NCBI GenBank assembly: GCA_964650735.1
Contig: CAZYUT010000010.1
Location: forward strand, 1 to 33,415
Direction of reading: 5' to 3'
DNA: 33,415 bases
From: Dichotomicrobium sp964650735
GTDB lineage: Bacteria > Pseudomonadota > Alphaproteobacteria > Rhizobiales > Rhodomicrobiaceae
The notes beneath the pieces are model-generated. The model saw nothing but the letters and a program-made list of their open reading frames with translations, was not told the DNA's origin and made no database searches. A program made the translations under genes and the position numbers. Shown one piece after another: positions 33,061-33,415 of the stretch; positions within the stretch are counted from its first letter, which is position 1; every line of letters begins with the position of its first letter.

Positions 33061-33415
33061 ATGGCTCAGATCACCATCTCGATTGCCGAGGCGCGTCACC
33101 GCGTCGAAAAAACCCTGATGGCCAGCGGCGTGACCGCCGACAACGCCGAGTCGGTGGCGCGCGCACTGGTCGAAGCGGAGATCGATGGGCAGAGCGGCCA
33201 TGGGCTGCGGCGCGTGGCGTCCTATGCGGCGCAGGCGGCGGTGGGCAAGGTCGATGGCCACGCTGTGCCGGAGATTCGCGAGGCCGCGCCCGGCGCGCTT
33301 CATGTCGATGTGGCCAACGGTTTCTATTATCCGGCATTCGATCGCGTCGCCGGGCGGTTACCGCAGATGGCGCGGGCGCAAGGCATCGCGATGGCCGGCT
33401 TTTTTCGCTCGCACC
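33061..33415 (+). CDS. comC: Probable (R)-sulfolactate dehydrogenase, N-terminal part (cut by right edge)
   Basis: The first 118 codons of a malate/L-lactate-dehydrogenase-family (Ldh_2) oxidoreductase. The reading frame is open from an ATG at 33061, with AGAGG upstream, to the window end. Family traits are ALVEAEIDGQSGHGLRRVASY near residue 37, with the conserved His that binds substrate, and ALHVDVANGFYYPAFDRV. Next to suyAB and slcC it fits ComC, which interconverts 3-sulfopyruvate and (R)-sulfolactate. Without the cluster it could be any malate, lactate or ureidoglycolate dehydrogenase of this family. Confidence 0.82.
   Translation, partial: MAQITISIAEARHRVEKTLMASGVTADNAESVARALVEAEIDGQSGHGLRRVASYAAQAAVGKVDGHAVPEIREAAPGALHVDVANGFYYPAFDRVAGRLPQMARAQGIAMAGFFRSH

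Overview
The window is about 33.4 kb of mostly GC-rich, densely packed bacterial chromosome. Gene content and order suggest an alphaproteobacterium, probably of the Hyphomicrobiales (Rhizobiales) type. The clues are the run lgt - MidA-like methyltransferase - pgeF - lipoprotein - prs, a DUF2177 protein, a UbiK-type protein, and two copies of a short palindromic intergenic repeat of a kind I associate with that order. This is inference from content; there is no rRNA or other marker gene to confirm it. I see no tRNA, rRNA, CRISPR array, transposase or prophage gene.

Layout. 1-2.7 kb (minus strand): the first codons of a probable LrgA/CidA-type membrane protein, a REP-like palindrome, a UDP-glucuronate 4-epimerase-like enzyme, proC and a YbjN-family protein. 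2.9-6.2 kb: a visibly more A/T-rich patch of poorly known genes. It holds an OmpA-like envelope protein coupled to a tiny membrane protein, an unrecognised 262-residue protein, a BLUF blue-light receptor and a 71-residue orphan. 6.2-8.6 kb: an ECF sigma/anti-sigma pair, divergent from a secreted DUF4168 protein across a near-symmetrical promoter region, followed by ubiK. 8.8-16 kb (plus strand): the conserved lgt-midA-pgeF-lipoprotein-prs block plus a SOUL haem-binding protein. This block has an oversized Lgt and an inserted FRG-domain gene. 16-20.4 kb (minus): 5-oxoprolinase genes pxpABC behind an unrecognised 624-residue membrane protein. 20.5-22.6 kb: an acetyltransferase and a DNA photolyase. 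22.8-25.7 kb (plus): N-formylglutamate amidohydrolase, a short HPF-type ribosome-associated protein and the magnesium transporter MgtE. 25.7-30.4 kb: a secreted coiled-coil protein, a membrane-anchored serine hydrolase and two membrane proteins of unknown function.

30.5 kb to the right edge is the clearest metabolic module: slcC, suyB and suyA on the minus strand, divergent from a truncated comC. Together these match the known route for 3-sulfolactate. SlcC oxidises the (S) form to sulfopyruvate, ComC interconverts sulfopyruvate and (R)-sulfolactate, and SuyAB splits (R)-sulfolactate to pyruvate and sulfite. The organism is therefore predicted to use this organosulfonate as a carbon or sulfur source. 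The transporter and sulfite-handling genes would have to lie beyond the right edge or elsewhere.

The least explained items are the FRG gene inside the lgt block, the roughly 190-residue tail on Lgt, the two-helix leader before the 13.2 kb lipoprotein gene, the membrane protein linked to pxpABC, and the BLUF neighbourhood. Every intergenic gap is shorter than 300 bases; the ones with visible structure are listed as features.
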